Shown: positions 1 to 6,014, counted from the stretch's first letter. The stretch is 7,483 nucleotides of DNA from Verrucomicrobia bacterium UBA6775 (GCA_002453165.1 DKGH01000090.1:1470-8952); one strand, 5' to 3'. Notes: generated by a model not told the origin, from the sequence alone. Numbers and translations: made by a program.

Positions 1-1734
1 GAGGACATGGTCGCCGACTATCGCCGTGAACAGGGCAGCGGCGAGTGGTTTCCCGGCGGCAAACAGTTCGGCGCCGGGCCGATGAAAGCCGGATCACCTG
101 TTTTTGGAAACGACCCGAACCGGCCGATCAGGGAATTCAACGAAAACGGGGCGGCACGAAACGACGAGTTGAGCACCCGATTTTCCGGGCTGATCCGCAC
201 GCGCACGTTTGGCGTCAACGGAGACATGCTTTGGTACCGCTACAAGGGCAAGGCAGACGTGTTCATGGCTGTGAACTCACACCGGCAGGTCGCCGGGCCG
301 CTGCACGGGATCGTCCGCCAAAAACTCGACAGCAAGGGCGACGAGTGGAAGTGGCACGGGCATCGCGTGCGCGACTATATCGGCTTCCGGGTACACGTGG
401 AGTTCACGCCGCGCGGCGACTTCGCGCTAGAGCGGGTACAGTTCGGCGGGAGCGAACCGCCGGTGATCCGCCCGGTGAACTCGCGCTTGGCCAAGCTGCT
501 GGAGAGCGACACCGGCTTGGCCAAGGGCTTGGCTGGCGTGTTTGTCTCCGCTGCGAGTGATCAGGCAAGCGGCAAGATCGGTCGCGAAACGGCGCAGTTG
601 CTCAACTGGGTGATTCGCCACGACAATTTATTGGAACGCCCAGCTGACCTTGGCCAGGCGGCGGCTGGTTTTGCGGCATACCTAAAGCAGCGATCGGATA
701 TTGAAAAGAGCATCCCGGGTGCCTCGTGGGCGCTGACACTGCTCGATGGCAGTGGCGAGGATGAACCAATTTTGGTGCGAGGCAATCACAAGTCACCGGA
801 GACAAAACTGGTGCCGCGATCGTTTCTGGAGGCCTTGGCCAAGCGCGAGGCGCCCAGCCGCGGGAGTGGCCGGATGGCCTTGGCCAGGCGCATGGTCGAC
901 CCTGCCAACCCGTTCGTCTCCCGCGTGGTGGTGAACCGTATCTGGCATCATCTGTTTGGGCGCGGCATCGTCGAGACGGTCGACAACCTCGGCGCCACCG
1001 GCAAGGCGCCCACGCATCCGGATCTGCTCGATTTTCTCGCCTCGCAACTCATGGACCGCGACTGGTCGTTGAAGGACATGATTCGACAGGTGGTCCTCTC
1101 CAGTACGTACCGGCAATCGAGCAAGCCAAACATGGCCAGCGCGAAGGTTGATCCGAACAACTACCTGCTGCATCGGATGCCGATCCGTCGGCTGCAGGGC
1201 GAGGTGATCCGCGACCAGTTGCTCGCCGTGTCCGGCCGCATCGACAAGCGGCAGTTCGGCAAAGGGCCGATGGTGCATATCACGCCGTTCATGCGGAACA
1301 ACCGCAGCCCCGGCGGCAGCGGCCCGATGGATGGCGACGGACGCCGGAGCATTTACGTTGAGGTGCGCCGCAACCACCTCGAGCCGATGCTGATGGCGTT
1401 CGACAAGCCGACGCCGTTCTCAACCATCGGCAAGCGGGTGGTGTCCAACTCGCCTGCGCAGCCGTTGATCATGTTAAACAATCCGTTCGTGCACGAGCAG
1501 GCATCGATCTGGGCCGACGCACTTTTGAACTCCGGCACATCCGCCACCGGTGAACTGGTGAACCTCGCTTACCAGCAGGCGTTCGGGCGCGACCCGGAAC
1601 CGTGGGAGGCCGAGGCGGCGGTGGGCTTCATCGAAGCCCAGAAAAAAGAGACCGGCAACGACTCTCTCAAACAACCCCTGACAGACCTCTGCCACACACT
1701 GTTCAATGTGAAAGAGTTCGTGTTCGTCAACTGA
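1..1734 (+). CDS. DUF1553 (PSD1) domain protein, C-terminal part, 5' end outside window
   Basis: The reading frame is already open at base 1 and ends at a TGA at 1732-1734. The ATG at 7 is probably internal, because PSCyt1/DUF1549/DUF1553 proteins usually run to about 900-1100 residues and only about 577 are seen. Numbering from the ATG at 7, residues ~15-150 resemble the beta-sandwich insert of this family (WFPGGKQFG, LWYRYKGKADVF). A linker follows and ends in the family motif ILVRGNHKSPETKLVPRSFL. The DUF1553 domain spans ~285-570 (MVDPANPFVSRVVVNRIWHH, LFGRGIVETVDNLG, SSTYRQSS, SNSPAQPLIMLNNPF) and closes with LCHTLFNVKEFVFVN. The PSCyt1 cytochrome-like and DUF1549 domains would lie upstream and cannot be checked. 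Family function is not established; members are typically exported PVC proteins encoded beside DUF1501 genes, as here. Five copies or near-copies of a CTTGGCCAAG palindrome lie within it. Family call is firm, biochemical role unknown. Confidence 0.93.
   Translation, partial: EDMVADYRREQGSGEWFPGGKQFGAGPMKAGSPVFGNDPNRPIREFNENGAARNDELSTRFSGLIRTRTFGVNGDMLWYRYKGKADVFMAVNSHRQVAGPLHGIVRQKLDSKGDEWKWHGHRVRDYIGFRVHVEFTPRGDFALERVQFGGSEPPVIRPVNSRLAKLLESDTGLAKGLAGVFVSAASDQASGKIGRETAQLLNWVIRHDNLLERPADLGQAAAGFAAYLKQRSDIEKSIPGASWALTLLDGSGEDEPILVRGNHKSPETKLVPRSFLEALAKREAPSRGSGRMALARRMVDPANPFVSRVVVNRIWHHLFGRGIVETVDNLGATGKAPTHPDLLDFLASQLMDRDWSLKDMIRQVVLSSTYRQSSKPNMASAKVDPNNYLLHRMPIRRLQGEVIRDQLLAVSGRIDKRQFGKGPMVHITPFMRNNRSPGGSGPMDGDGRRSIYVEVRRNHLEPMLMAFDKPTPFSTIGKRVVSNSPAQPLIMLNNPFVHEQASIWADALLNSGTSATGELVNLAYQQAFGRDPEPWEAEAAVGFIEAQKKETGNDSLKQPLTDLCHTLFNVKEFVFVN
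485..496. repeat. CTTGGCCAAG palindrome, copy 1 (12-bp form)
   Basis: GCTTGGCCAAGC is a perfect 12-bp palindrome containing the 10-bp core at 486-495. It lies inside the DUF1553 gene in the linker before the DUF1553 domain and is read TTG GCC AAG (Leu-Ala-Lys). The core recurs 30 nt downstream. Confidence 0.7.
516..525. repeat. CTTGGCCAAG palindrome, copy 2
   Basis: Exact 10-bp core, read TTG GCC AAG, starting exactly 30 nt after the core of copy 1. It is followed at once by GGCTTGGCTGG, so a second half-site overlaps the same stretch. Confidence 0.7.
649..658. repeat. Palindrome variant CTTGGCCAGG
   Basis: One mismatch to the CTTGGCCAAG core. Here the codon register is shifted: CTT GGC CAG (Leu-Gly-Gln), unlike the TTG GCC AAG register of copies 1 and 2 in the same gene. 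Confidence 0.5.
834..843. repeat. CTTGGCCAAG palindrome, copy 3
   Basis: Exact 10-bp core, read TTG GCC AAG (Leu-Ala-Lys), followed by CGCG. It sits just before the DUF1553 domain, 45 nt ahead of a one-mismatch variant. Confidence 0.7.
879..888. repeat. Palindrome variant CTTGGCCAGG
   Basis: One mismatch to the core, read TTG GCC AGG (Leu-Ala-Arg), followed by CGC as in several other copies. Confidence 0.5.
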
Positions 1735-1751
1735 CCTGATTTTAAAACGAA

Positions 1752-3188
1752 ATGAAATTGCAAAGTAAAGGATGCCAGAACTTCATGCCGCGGCCGATTA
1801 GCCGGCGCGAGATGCTGGGGCATTGTGCGAACGGGTTCGGCGCGTTGGCGTTGAGCAGCCTGCTCGCCGATCCGGCTTACGGGAAGGCCAAGTCGCCGTT
1901 TGCACCGCGTAAACCGCATCACGATGCCAAGGCCAAGAGCGTCATTTTTCTCTACATGGACGGCGGCGTGTCGCAGGTCGATTCGTTTGACTACAAGCCG
2001 CGTCTCGAGAAGGACAACGGTAAGCCGTTCTCCGCGAAGATCAACCCGACGCAGTTTGACAACATCGGCAAGACGCTGAAGTCGCCGTGGAATTTCAAAC
2101 AGTACGGTCAGTCCGGACTGAATGTGAGTGACCTGTTCCCGCACGTCGGCGAGATGGCGGATGAGCTGTGCGTGGTGCGCTCGATGACCTCCAAGTTTTC
2201 CGAGCACAACAGTGCGAATTTTTTCCTGCACACCGGCTTTGGTGTGCAGGGCCGCCCGAGCATGGGCGCGTGGATGAGCTACGGGCTGGGCACCGAGGCA
2301 ACGGATCTGCCTGGCTTTGTCGTGCTCAACGGCGGCCTGATCCCGTCCGGCGGCTGGGACAATTTTGGCAACGGCTTCCTGCCGGCAAGTCATCAGGCAA
2401 CGGTGTTCAAGACCGGAAAGGAACCGCTGGCGGACATTCGCCCTCGCGAAAGCCGGCCGGGCGTTCAGCAGGCCAAGCTGGGATTGCTGAACAGGCTCGA
2501 TCAGGGCGTGCTCAATCGGCTGGGTAAGGTGGACGAACTTGAGTCGGCCATCGCGAATTACGAGATGGCGTACCGCATGCAGGCGGCCGTGCCGGAGTTG
2601 ATCGACGTCAAGGGTGAGACCGAAGCGACGCGGAAACTTTACGGTCTCGACTCCAAGTACGACCCGACGCGCACGTTTGCCATGCAGTGTCTCATTGCAC
2701 GCCGGTTGGTGGAGAAGGGTGTGCGTTTCATCGAGTTGACCTGCCCGCGGATCAGCGGCAACGACCGCTGGGACGCCCACGGGGGGCTGAAGAAAAATCA
2801 TGGCGACAACTCCCGCGCAATCGACCAGCCGATCGCCGGGTTGCTGCGCGACTTGAAATCACGCGGCATGCTCAAGGACACGCTCGTTGTGTGGTCCGGT
2901 GAGTTCGGTCGCACGCCGTTCGCGCAGGGCAGCAACGGCCGCGATCACAACCCGTTCGGCTTCACCATCTGGATGGCTGGTGGCGGGGCCAAGCCCGGGA
3001 TCACCTACGGTGCGACCGACGAGTTCGGATACCGGGCAGTGGAGAACAAGCTCGATATCCACGACATGCACGCCACGATGCTGCATCTGCTCGGGATGGA
3101 TCACAAAAAGATGACCTACTTCTTCGACGGGCGCGACATGCGCCTGACCGATGTCCATGGTCACGTGGCGCACGACCTGATCGCGTAG
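1752..3188 (+). CDS. DUF1501 family protein with twin-arginine signal
   Basis: A 478-residue protein, full length for DUF1501, a family distantly related in fold to alkaline phosphatases and sulfatases but with no firmly assigned substrate. The N-terminus has a twin-arginine signal (SRREML at ~18-22, then a hydrophobic stretch ending near ADPAYG), so export by Tat is likely. Conserved family blocks are visible: IFLYMDGGVSQVDSFDYKP at ~65-83, SGEFGRTP with G383-P389, GRDH at 396-399, AGGGAKPGITYG, and IHDMHATMLHLLGMDH at ~436-451. It ends in the usual RLTDVHGHV segment. The longest frame starts at 1752, 17 nt after the DUF1553 stop, but that ATG has no purine-rich site before it. The ATG at 1785 (MPRPISRREM) fits family N-termini better and follows AAAGGA at 1767-1772. 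It sits between the DUF1553 gene and ispD in one apparent operon, and pairing with DUF1553 is the standard PVC arrangement. Family call is near certain. Confidence 0.95.
   Translation: MKLQSKGCQNFMPRPISRREMLGHCANGFGALALSSLLADPAYGKAKSPFAPRKPHHDAKAKSVIFLYMDGGVSQVDSFDYKPRLEKDNGKPFSAKINPTQFDNIGKTLKSPWNFKQYGQSGLNVSDLFPHVGEMADELCVVRSMTSKFSEHNSANFFLHTGFGVQGRPSMGAWMSYGLGTEATDLPGFVVLNGGLIPSGGWDNFGNGFLPASHQATVFKTGKEPLADIRPRESRPGVQQAKLGLLNRLDQGVLNRLGKVDELESAIANYEMAYRMQAAVPELIDVKGETEATRKLYGLDSKYDPTRTFAMQCLIARRLVEKGVRFIELTCPRISGNDRWDAHGGLKKNHGDNSRAIDQPIAGLLRDLKSRGMLKDTLVVWSGEFGRTPFAQGSNGRDHNPFGFTIWMAGGGAKPGITYGATDEFGYRAVENKLDIHDMHATMLHLLGMDHKKMTYFFDGRDMRLTDVHGHVAHDLIA
1767..1772 (+). promoter_or_regulatory. 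Shine-Dalgarno-like site favouring the DUF1501 start at 1785
   Basis: AAAGGA lies 12 nt before the in-frame ATG at 1785, a rather long spacing, and downstream of the ATG at 1752. The 1752 ATG is preceded by TTTTAAAACGA, which shows no ribosome-binding match. Together with the family-like N-terminus MPRPISRREM, this favours initiation at 1785, which would shorten the protein by 11 residues. Inference from sequence only. Confidence 0.4.
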
Positions 3189-3197
3189 TCGGGGATC

Positions 3198-3896
3198 ATG
3201 TCGGGGGTGTCCATCGTCATCGTCGCGGCCGGTCGCGGTTCGCGGATGGGGCAGGGCGACAAGCTGTTCATGGAGGTGGCCGGACTGCCGCTTGTGGGCC
3301 ACACGTGGCGGCGCTTCGACCGATTTGCCGGGACGGCAGAGATCGTCATCGTCACCCGCGGGGAATCCCGTTCACTTTTTGAAAACTTGGCCAAGCGCAT
3401 TGCTGCGGCCAAGCCATGGCGCATTGTCGAGGGGGGGGCGGAGCGGCAGGACTCAGTTTGGAACGGCGTGAACGCCACCGACGAAGCGGCCGCCGTGGTG
3501 GCAATTCAGGATGGCGCTAGGCCGTGCACGCCGCTTGGCTCGCTTCGCCAAGCGATCGATACCGCCCGGGAAATAGGAGCGGCGGTACTGGCCAAGCGCG
3601 TGTCCGACACGCTCAAGCGCGGCGATGGTCAGGCGCAGATTCTCGGGACGGTGGATCGCGATAACCTCTGGGCGGTGCAGACGCCGCAGGTGTTTCGGCG
3701 GGAGGTGATCCTGGCCGCCTTGGCCAAGGTGCGCGACGAGGGGCTGGCGATCACCGACGACACCGCTGCGTGCGAGGCGCTTGGCCAAGCGGTAAAACTG
3801 ATCGAGTGCGATCGCCCCAACCCGAAGGCCACCACGCCGGATGACCTGCCGTTCATCGAGTCGCTGCTCGCCGCCGAGGCGGCGGGAGAAGGTTAA
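3198..3896 (+). CDS. ispD: 2-C-methyl-D-erythritol 4-phosphate cytidylyltransferase
   Basis: IspD joins CTP and 2-C-methyl-D-erythritol 4-phosphate to give CDP-ME and pyrophosphate, the third step of the cytosolic MEP isoprenoid pathway. The 232-residue length is normal. The nucleotide-binding N-terminus reads IVAAGRGSRMG (8-18), with R16 and K22 in the positions of the catalytic Arg and Lys of the E. coli enzyme. Further signatures are GGAERQDSVWNGV, QDGARP (D105-P109), TVDRDNLWAVQTPQVF with R154, ITDDTAACEALG, and NPKATTPDDL with K210. The gene starts 9 nt after the DUF1501 stop, implying co-transcription. GGGGA at 3191-3195 is only 2 nt from the ATG, so the in-frame GTG at 3207 is a possible alternative start. 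The stop overlaps that of the convergent dehydrogenase gene by 4 nt. Unusual features are a run of eight G at 3431-3438 and a cluster of CTTGGCCAAG palindromes. No ispF follows. The assignment is firm. Confidence 0.95.
   Translation: MSGVSIVIVAAGRGSRMGQGDKLFMEVAGLPLVGHTWRRFDRFAGTAEIVIVTRGESRSLFENLAKRIAAAKPWRIVEGGAERQDSVWNGVNATDEAAAVVAIQDGARPCTPLGSLRQAIDTAREIGAAVLAKRVSDTLKRGDGQAQILGTVDRDNLWAVQTPQVFRREVILAALAKVRDEGLAITDDTAACEALGQAVKLIECDRPNPKATTPDDLPFIESLLAAEAAGEG
3386..3395. repeat. CTTGGCCAAG palindrome, copy 4
   Basis: Exact 10-bp core inside ispD, read TTG GCC AAG and followed by CGC. A half-site, GGCCAAGCC, follows at about 3407-3415. Confidence 0.7.
3532..3554. repeat. Split palindrome: CGCTTGGC and GCCAAGCG hairpin
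   Basis: Perfect 8-bp arms (3532-3539 and 3547-3554) enclose a 7-nt loop, TCGCTTC. The arms correspond to the two halves of the palindrome as seen in its 14-bp form at 3778-3791, sharing the central GGC/GCC edge. It lies inside ispD. Confidence 0.55.
3587..3596. repeat. Palindrome variant ACTGGCCAAG
   Basis: This reads CTG GCC AAG in frame within ispD, followed by CGCG. As written it differs from the core at two positions (A for C, C for T); aligned on CTGGCCAAG it lacks only one T of the core. It is a weak copy that could simply be ordinary Leu-Ala-Lys coding. Confidence 0.35.
3718..3729. repeat. CTTGGCCAAG palindrome, copy 5 (12-bp form)
   Basis: CCTTGGCCAAGG is a perfect 12-bp palindrome with the core at 3719-3728, read TTG GCC AAG in ispD. 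It is 61 nt before the next copy, measured core to core. Confidence 0.7.
3778..3791. repeat. CTTGGCCAAG palindrome, copy 6 (14-bp form)
   Basis: CGCTTGGCCAAGCG is a perfect 14-bp palindrome, the longest in the set, with the core at 3780-3789. It is read CTT GGC CAA (Leu-Gly-Gln), a different codon register from copies 4 and 5 in the same gene. Confidence 0.75.
3869..3884. terminator. GC-only hairpin at the convergent ispD/dehydrogenase junction
   Basis: CGCCGC and GCGGCG arms (3869-3874, 3879-3884) enclose a 4-nt loop. It sits in the last codons of ispD and about 9 nt beyond the stop of the dehydrogenase gene on the other strand. It lacks a T-run on either strand, so it is not a classical intrinsic terminator. 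It is the only candidate 3'-end structure between the two genes and may instead just reflect Ala-Ala-Glu-Ala-Ala codons. Confidence 0.22.
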
Positions 3897-5884
3897 CTCC
3901 CCGCGCCGATCAGCTTGATCAATGCGGCGTCCTTCTCGGGGCCGGACTGAAAATCCAGTGCGCGAATGTAGCGCGGCTTCTCCTCGTCCTTGGTTTTCTT
4001 GTTGAGGAGAATCTTGACCAGCAGGTCGGAGGTTTTGCTGGAGCGCGAACGCCAGATGATGTCGCGGCCGGCCGGGGTGTCCCAGTCGCTGCCGACGGCA
4101 TCAAGCCAGGCGCCGAAGAATTTGTCCTGCTGCTTGTCGAGCGCAAGGCCAAGCGCCTCGAGGTACCAGCGGTCTTTGCCGTCATGCTGCTGCGCGAGCT
4201 TGGTCCAGAGCGCGGGGGCTTCCGGTGACTCGTTGTGGCGCAGCGCGATGGCGCAGGCGCGGCGAACGCCGGCGTCCTTGTCGTTGACCATCTTTTTCAC
4301 GAACGGAATCATGTCGAGCCCGCGCTCGCGGGCGATGCGAATGCCGGTGATGCGGATGTCCGGGTTATTGTCCTTCAACGCAAGGTTGATGTATTTCTTC
4401 TCGGCACCCTTGATGCGGGCGAGCAGGTGGAGGGCGCGGGCGCGAATGCGTTGGTCGTCACTTTTCCAAAGCTCAAGCAGTGTGCCTTCGGCCTTGGCGC
4501 CGACCTTGTGGAGTTGCTGCCATGCGACGTAGCGCTCGGACATGTTTGGCGAGGAAAGCATCGAGCTGGCGGTGCGGTTCTTCGCAATCTTGTACGCCTT
4601 GGATTTGCCCTTCGGCGTGAGGCGGTAGATGCGGCCGGTCATCTGGCCCTTTTTGTGGTCGGTCATGTGATGGCCGCCCACGTGGCCGTCATGCCAGTCG
4701 GCAACTAACACCGAGCCGTCGGGGGCGGTACAGACGTCGGACGGGCGGTACCACGGATCCTTGCTCGTGAGCATGTTGACCGTCTCGCCGGTGTAGCCGG
4801 CACCGCTGCGCTTGACTGGGTAGGCGCGCACCACGCGCGGGCCGGCGTCGCAGTGCATCATTTGCCCCTGAAAAACGGACGACAGCAGTTTGCCTTCGTA
4901 GATCGCGATGCCGGTCGGTGAACCCTGGCCGGTCTGGATGAGGTTCGGGATCACGCCCGGGTCGTTTTGGTGCCAGTGACGGGAGGGGACGTCCTTTTCC
5001 TGATTGGTGCGCTGGGTGCGCCAGCCGCGCCCGGTGAGTTCGTCGGTGTAGCCGTAGTTGCCGAACTCCATGACATAGTTGATGCGTACGCCCTTGTTAC
5101 CATCGTCGTCATTGTCCGACTGCCAGATTGTGCCGAACGAATCCACGGTGACCTCGTAGTTGTTGCGGAAGTTGAAGCCGAGCGTCTCGACCCCGCTCAT
5201 GTCGAGGTTGCAGCGGAACACGAGCCCCTGCCGGTAGGGCTTGCCTCGGCCGTCGATCTCGTTGCCGGCCTTGTCGACGATGAAGTTTTTGCCGTCCGGT
5301 GTCTTCAGGCGGCGTCCGTCGTTGCCGATATTGAAATACAGCTTGCCATCCGGGCCGAACACGAACGCGTGTGCGCCGTGATCGTGGTCCACGCCGCCGA
5401 TGCCGTTGAACACCACCTGCGGCGGGCCGTCGGCCTTGTCATCACCGTTCTCGTCGGTGAAGACCAGGATCTTTGGTGAGCAGGAAACGATCACCTTGGT
5501 GCCGAGCACACAGATGCCAAGCGCGGCGTTGACGTCATTGCCTTGATAAAAAGTCTTCGCGACATCGGCTTTGCCGTCGCCGTCGGTGTCCTCAAGGATG
5601 CGGATGCGGTCGCCCTCGGGCTGAATCTTGCCCCACGGCTTAAAGAGGCGGTAGTTCACGCCCTCGGTCACCCATACGCGTCCCTCGGCGTCGATGTCCA
5701 TGTTGGCCGGGTTGACTAGCATCGGCTCGGAGGCAAACAACGTGGCCTCGAGTTCCGGGTGGGGGATGAGCTGCTTGGCCTGCTCGGCGGCGGCGGCCGG
5801 GCCGTGGCGTTGCGCGGAAAGATTCGTCGCCAGCGACAGGGCCGCGGCAATGGTCAGGGTCGATTTGATCCAGTTCAGTTTCAT
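3893..5884 (-). CDS. PVC-type secreted beta-propeller dehydrogenase-like protein with HEAT repeats
   Basis: A 663-residue protein with a Sec signal peptide (Lys-containing start, hydrophobic core ~9-20, likely cleavage after NLSA at ~24). Residues ~38-430 match the N-terminal 'putative membrane-bound dehydrogenase' domain of Planctomycetes and Verrucomicrobia, a propeller related to PQQ glucose/sorbosone dehydrogenases. Visible marks are LFASEPMLVNPANMDID, WVTEGVNYR, GGVDHDHGAHAFVFGPDGK (~163-181), NNYEVTVDSFGTIWQSDND, and VADWHDGHVGGHH followed by GRIYRLTP. Asp-rich, calcium-loop-like segments occur at 99-107 (DTDGDGKAD), 144-152 and 257-263. Residues ~445-560 are helical HEAT-like repeats, followed by the family block DRWYLEALG and TPAGRDIIWRSRS. 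No CxxCH haem motif is present, whereas many relatives have a C-terminal cytochrome c module. There is no membrane segment apart from the signal. It is transcribed divergently from mqo. Substrate and cofactor cannot be read from the sequence. The family is clear; enzymatic activity is inferred from family naming only. Confidence 0.88.
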   Translation of the reverse strand: MKLNWIKSTLTIAAALSLATNLSAQRHGPAAAAEQAKQLIPHPELEATLFASEPMLVNPANMDIDAEGRVWVTEGVNYRLFKPWGKIQPEGDRIRILEDTDGDGKADVAKTFYQGNDVNAALGICVLGTKVIVSCSPKILVFTDENGDDKADGPPQVVFNGIGGVDHDHGAHAFVFGPDGKLYFNIGNDGRRLKTPDGKNFIVDKAGNEIDGRGKPYRQGLVFRCNLDMSGVETLGFNFRNNYEVTVDSFGTIWQSDNDDDGNKGVRINYVMEFGNYGYTDELTGRGWRTQRTNQEKDVPSRHWHQNDPGVIPNLIQTGQGSPTGIAIYEGKLLSSVFQGQMMHCDAGPRVVRAYPVKRSGAGYTGETVNMLTSKDPWYRPSDVCTAPDGSVLVADWHDGHVGGHHMTDHKKGQMTGRIYRLTPKGKSKAYKIAKNRTASSMLSSPNMSERYVAWQQLHKVGAKAEGTLLELWKSDDQRIRARALHLLARIKGAEKKYINLALKDNNPDIRITGIRIARERGLDMIPFVKKMVNDKDAGVRRACAIALRHNESPEAPALWTKLAQQHDGKDRWYLEALGLALDKQQDKFFGAWLDAVGSDWDTPAGRDIIWRSRSSKTSDLLVKILLNKKTKDEEKPRYIRALDFQSGPEKDAALIKLIGAGS

Positions 5885-6014
5885 TTCAAAAAAGTCTCGT
5901 TAAACGGCTAGAGACCGGGATGAAGCCACAAAACGGGGCGGCATTCAACCCATCACTGGCGGTTGGGTTGCGCTTGGATTCACATTCTTTTTTTCGCATC
6001 CTCTGCGCCCTTTT
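5885..6014. promoter_or_regulatory. Divergent intergenic region between the dehydrogenase gene and mqo
   Basis: These 130 bases separate two genes that start outward in opposite directions, so promoters for both should lie here. I see no convincing -35/-10 pair. The region holds an inverted repeat (5946-5970), a T7 run (5988-5994) and a pyrimidine-rich stretch running up to the mqo ATG. On the minus strand, the dehydrogenase ATG is preceded by a T-run and a weak CGAGA about 10 nt away. It is lower in GC than the flanking genes. The promoter function is inferred from gene arrangement. Confidence 0.5.
5946..5970. repeat. Inverted repeat in the divergent promoter region
   Basis: CAACCCA (5946-5952) and TGGGTTG (5964-5970) are perfect 7-bp arms around an 11-nt spacer. 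The position midway between the two start codons would suit an operator or a leader hairpin. There is no adjoining T-run close enough for an intrinsic terminator. Arms this short can occur by chance, so functional meaning is uncertain. Confidence 0.35.

Noticed and set aside
7..9. ATG at 7 as the true start of the DUF1553 protein
   Set aside because: The frame is open to base 1, no ribosome-binding site can be seen, and family members carry several hundred more residues with PSCyt1 and DUF1549 domains upstream.
793..1377. A 194-codon minus-strand frame inside the DUF1553 gene
   Set aside because: It is fully covered by the conserved DUF1553 domain on the plus strand; its composition is shadow-like and it has no plausible start site.
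1569..2801. A 410-codon open frame on the minus strand across the DUF1553/DUF1501 boundary
   Set aside because: It is antisense to two genes with clear family motifs and spans their junction, and its His/Arg/Ala-rich translation is typical of a shadow frame.
4967..5479. Plus-strand frames (also 3990-4532 and 4235-4708) opposite the propeller dehydrogenase
   Set aside because: The minus strand has a signal peptide, propeller motifs and HEAT repeats in one continuous frame. The plus-strand translations are Val/Ala/Glu-rich mirrors with no family resemblance.
5964..5994. An intrinsic terminator made of the 5946-5970 repeat plus the T7 run
   Set aside because: The T-run begins 17 nt after the hairpin and the arms are only 7 bp, so the geometry is wrong. 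It also lies in front of both genes rather than behind one.
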